Origin: Wolfiporia cocos
Taxonomy: Eukaryota > Basidiomycota > Agaricomycetes > Polyporales > Phaeolaceae
Length of the DNA: 64,000 nt
Assembly (NCBI GenBank): GCA_029448655.1
Contig: JACCLO010000002.1
Coordinates: 3,286,001 to 3,350,000, forward strand
Direction of reading: 5' to 3'
This document shows positions 61,816 through 64,000 of the stretch, in pieces. Both the position numbers and the translations under genes were made by a program. Position 1 is the stretch's first letter. Every line of letters begins with the position of its first letter. Below the pieces are notes generated by a model. That model saw only the letters and a program-made list of their open reading frames with translations. It was not told the origin of the DNA and searched no databases.

Positions 61816-62164
61816 GTCCCTCCATGGGCGCATCTCAGCCATACACGCGTCCGCATTCTTTCACGTTTTCGAAGAGGCAGGTCAGCTGCAGCTCGCAAAG
61901 TCGCTGGCTGGACTGCTCTCCCCCGAGCCTGGATCGATTATCTTCGGTGCACACTCTGGCTTGCCGGAGAAAGGCTTCCGACAGCGGTCGCGCATCACAG
62001 ACACAGACCCTCTTATGTTCTGTCACTCACCAGAATCTTGGATCCAGCTGTGGGACAGCGAGATATTTGAGAAACTCACGGTGAAGGTGGAGGCTATGCT
62101 GGTCGAGGTTAAGCTTGAAGGAGGAGTCTGGTACCAATTGGTTTGGTCGGTGACGAGGCTGTGA

Positions 62165-63598
62165 ATATTTCGGTTGTACTATCGAGCAACGATTGACAAT
62201 AATATTCTCTCAAAAGACTTAGAATTCTTCGCCTAGTTACTGCATTGTAACCCAGATTCTGAGCTTCAGGAGAAGTATGATTGCGCACACCTTGAATCCA
62301 ATCAAGAGGTCACGTTGTGACATACGTGAGAGAAGATCACTATCATATCGTACTTTCGCTTCTGAATCTCCTCTACCTTGATTGTCTAAGGAATAAGATT
62401 CGAAGAACACAGATGAGAACAATTTGTCTCAATGATAAGCAGAGATATATTGGGGAAATAGGAAGATGCATGATCATACTTGGCAAGCGATCGCCTTGTT
62501 CCTGATGAGACATTATATGTACTGTCTCCATGAGGTCAAAGTATCTCGAGATACAGACCAATAGATATACATACAGCACGCGTTTGAAAGTCGGTTTCGC
62601 CGGAGTTCGCTATATAGCATGGATTGGCATACCGGCGGCTGTCAGTATATGTTCCATTCAGTCCTTTCAGCTTGATCAGGGAGTTGTAGCTCCGTGTCAG
62701 CGCGCCCTTAATGCGTCTGCAAATTGGGTGCGCCACAGTTATGTACATGTTGCCGCTAAGAATCTGAGGCACTTAGAGTCCAATGACAAGTCTTAGCCTT
62801 TTAGAAGAGGTCAAATTTGCCTATTACACACCGATTATAAGTATTGATTTGCCATCAATTCTGAGACTCTGATTGTAACAGAACCATATATAATCGCGCG
62901 AAAATCGAGCTCATAATTGGGGCTACGAAAAGCGGCACCGGAGGCGCGAGGTTGGAGACTTGGCGACTCTGGCGTACTACTAAGCGCGAGAAAAAGTCAG
63001 TACATGGCGTCTGGACGAGCGCCGGCGATCGCGCTAGACGCCCGTAGGTAGTGGTCGAGTGTATTACTCTTCATGCGTTTGCTACGAGCTATAGAGTCCC
63101 TTTACCGACACATTATACAAATGGCATTAATAATGCGAACGGTTGCGTGTATGATAGACAAAATTGATATATGAAACGACTGCCCAAACCCCAGACGCGT
63201 GTCAGCGTCCTTTTCTCGTTTTCGCTTGCAGCTTGTTTTCAGAGCTATGTGTTCTATGCTGAGCAGCCATATCTTGATAGCTGTTATCCATTCTGTTCCG
63301 TCATACATGTGTTAAGAACAATCCCAGGCCAAGAGAGACGAGTACCATTAGCCTTCAGTTGGTAGCTACCGGAATGAGTAACACGAAAAGTCACATATCA
63401 TAGATATATCATATAGAGCAGGCACATAATATTAGACAGAAAGCAGCTCTTACGACAAGTGACAAGGAATAACCCATTCTCGAAGACTCATAAGCCGTAC
63501 ATCATTACTTCTAGGACCTACAAGTATAGCAAGAGCATTCTGGGGTCGGCTTATCTCGGGATTCACCATCTACTTACAAGCACGTACACGCTATGCCA
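62165..63598. other. AT-rich intergenic, no supported gene
   Basis: About 1.4 kb with low GC, many short frames on both strands and no recognisable domain. A GC-rich patch at 62930-63060 stands out but has no coding frame that I can identify. Confidence 0.35.
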
Positions 63599-64000
63599 CT
63601 AGTATATACCAGGGATCAAGCGGTATGGCGTCTGATTTGCCCACTTCTCCCACTGAGCGCCAAACTCCTGTCTCAGCACATTGTCCTCCTTCTTGACCCT
63701 TGATTGTATTATTAGGGGGATTGATCCTACTGATGCAAGCCAAATCACCGCGACTATTTGGCCGATCAAAGTGGTAGATGCGCCGCAAGTGGCCCACCAC
63801 GATCCATCCCCTAGCTGCACTAACGGCATCCCAACGCAACCAAGAATAGCGGCAATATACGACGGATGGCGCACAATTGAGTATGGCCCAGTCGTGATTA
63901 GTTTGTGATTTTCGCGAACGGTCAACGCAAATGTGAAATGACGGCCGAGTGTGCGGTAACAGACGAGTCGGACGATGCCACAGAATACTTGAAGGAATAG
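63599..64000 (-). CDS. ICMT-family isoprenylcysteine methyltransferase, partial
   Basis: The minus-strand C-terminal part of a membrane methyltransferase runs off the right edge of the window. It has FTFALTVRENHKLITTGPYS followed by IVRHPSY (the GPYxxVRHPSY cofactor-site motif), two hydrophobic segments, a segment with VKKEDNVLRQEFGAQWEKWA, and the ending PYRLIPGIY with stop at 63599. These are hallmarks of the ICMT/phospholipid-methyltransferase superfamily, whose Ste14 members methylate the prenylated Cys of CaaX proteins in the ER membrane. Many agaricomycete genomes hold expanded sets of such genes, so it may not be the housekeeping Ste14. The N-terminal exons are outside the window. No break is seen. 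Confidence 0.8.
   Translation of the reverse strand, partial: LFLQVFCGIVRLVCYRTLGRHFTFALTVRENHKLITTGPYSIVRHPSYIAAILGCVGMPLVQLGDGSWWATCGASTTLIGQIVAVIWLASVGSIPLIIQSRVKKEDNVLRQEFGAQWEKWANQTPYRLIPGIY

Larger units (their letters stand above)
60357..62164 (+). pseudogene. SAM-dependent methyltransferase, tandem copy 2, interrupted
   Basis: Copy 2 parallels copy 1 exon by exon. It has TGDELAFFKSQTGIQDEDEL, YRCISYFSF, a segment ending IFLDIGCC, LRKAVADGFPAERAIGSDIH, then FLHLGNKLFRTSKETFPAHF. Here the intron between HP and EF(LHLG) still has a GT donor (60911-60971). The frame shifts by one base near 61120, and the sequence is then cut by a 658-bp insertion (61158-61815). After it the copy resumes as GRISAIHASAFFHVFEEAGQ, IIFGAHSGLPEKGF, FCHSPESWIQLWDSE and LVWSVTRL, ending at 62164. 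The insertion plus frameshift make it a non-functional copy of a recent duplication. Confidence 0.8.

Overview
This is nuclear DNA from a filamentous basidiomycete, most likely an agaricomycete; I cannot name the species. Genes are broken by many short GT-AG introns of about 50-60 bases, exons are small and some are only 8-14 bases. The gene set is fungal: Cdc11-type septin, Ypt7, ATG16, an INO80 Ies1-like subunit, mitochondrial MSH1 and a GH27 galactosidase. Gene models were built by joining exons across GT-AG introns. Where I summed all exons the total was a multiple of three: aconitase 799 aa, amino-acid transporter 609 aa, ATG16 298 aa, methyltransferase 329 aa, secreted proteins 296 and 172 aa, serine protease 366 aa.

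Layout. Positions 1-8300 form a decayed flank: a RecQ-like helicase remnant, a CDK11/PITSLRE-like kinase remnant, one intact vacuolar amino-acid transporter (AVT family, minus strand), and a broken WHIM-domain (Itc1/Acf1-like) gene. Positions 8600-47000 are a dense housekeeping block: aconitase (+), MSH1 (-), septin (+), MIT-domain protein (+), Ies1-like (-), oxysterol-binding protein (-), Ypt7/Rab7 (-), ATG16 (+), three small secreted proteins (+,-,+), a three-RRM Pub1/TIA-1-like protein (-), prohibitin-1 (-), an ASNSD1-like asparagine synthase (-), 6-phosphogluconate dehydrogenase (-) and branched-chain aminotransferase (+). Positions 46700-64000 are looser and more dynamic: a trypsin-like protease, a single-pass surface protein, a MYND-finger protein with a decayed fragment of a relative, an alpha-galactosidase, a GNAT acetyltransferase, two tandem SAM methyltransferase copies (the second interrupted by a palindromic tRNA-derived element), and the end of an ICMT-family methyltransferase that runs off the window.

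Functional themes. Several products act in mitochondria (aconitase, MSH1, prohibitin, aminotransferase, probably the protease). Ypt7 and ATG16 are divergent genes 213 bp apart, and both act in delivery of autophagosomes to the vacuole. The most unusual items are the tRNA-derived inverted-repeat element inside methyltransferase copy 2, the stop-free in-frame former intron in copy 1, the microexons of aconitase and prohibitin, and the cluster of three signal-peptide proteins that share an MR(S/T)P start.
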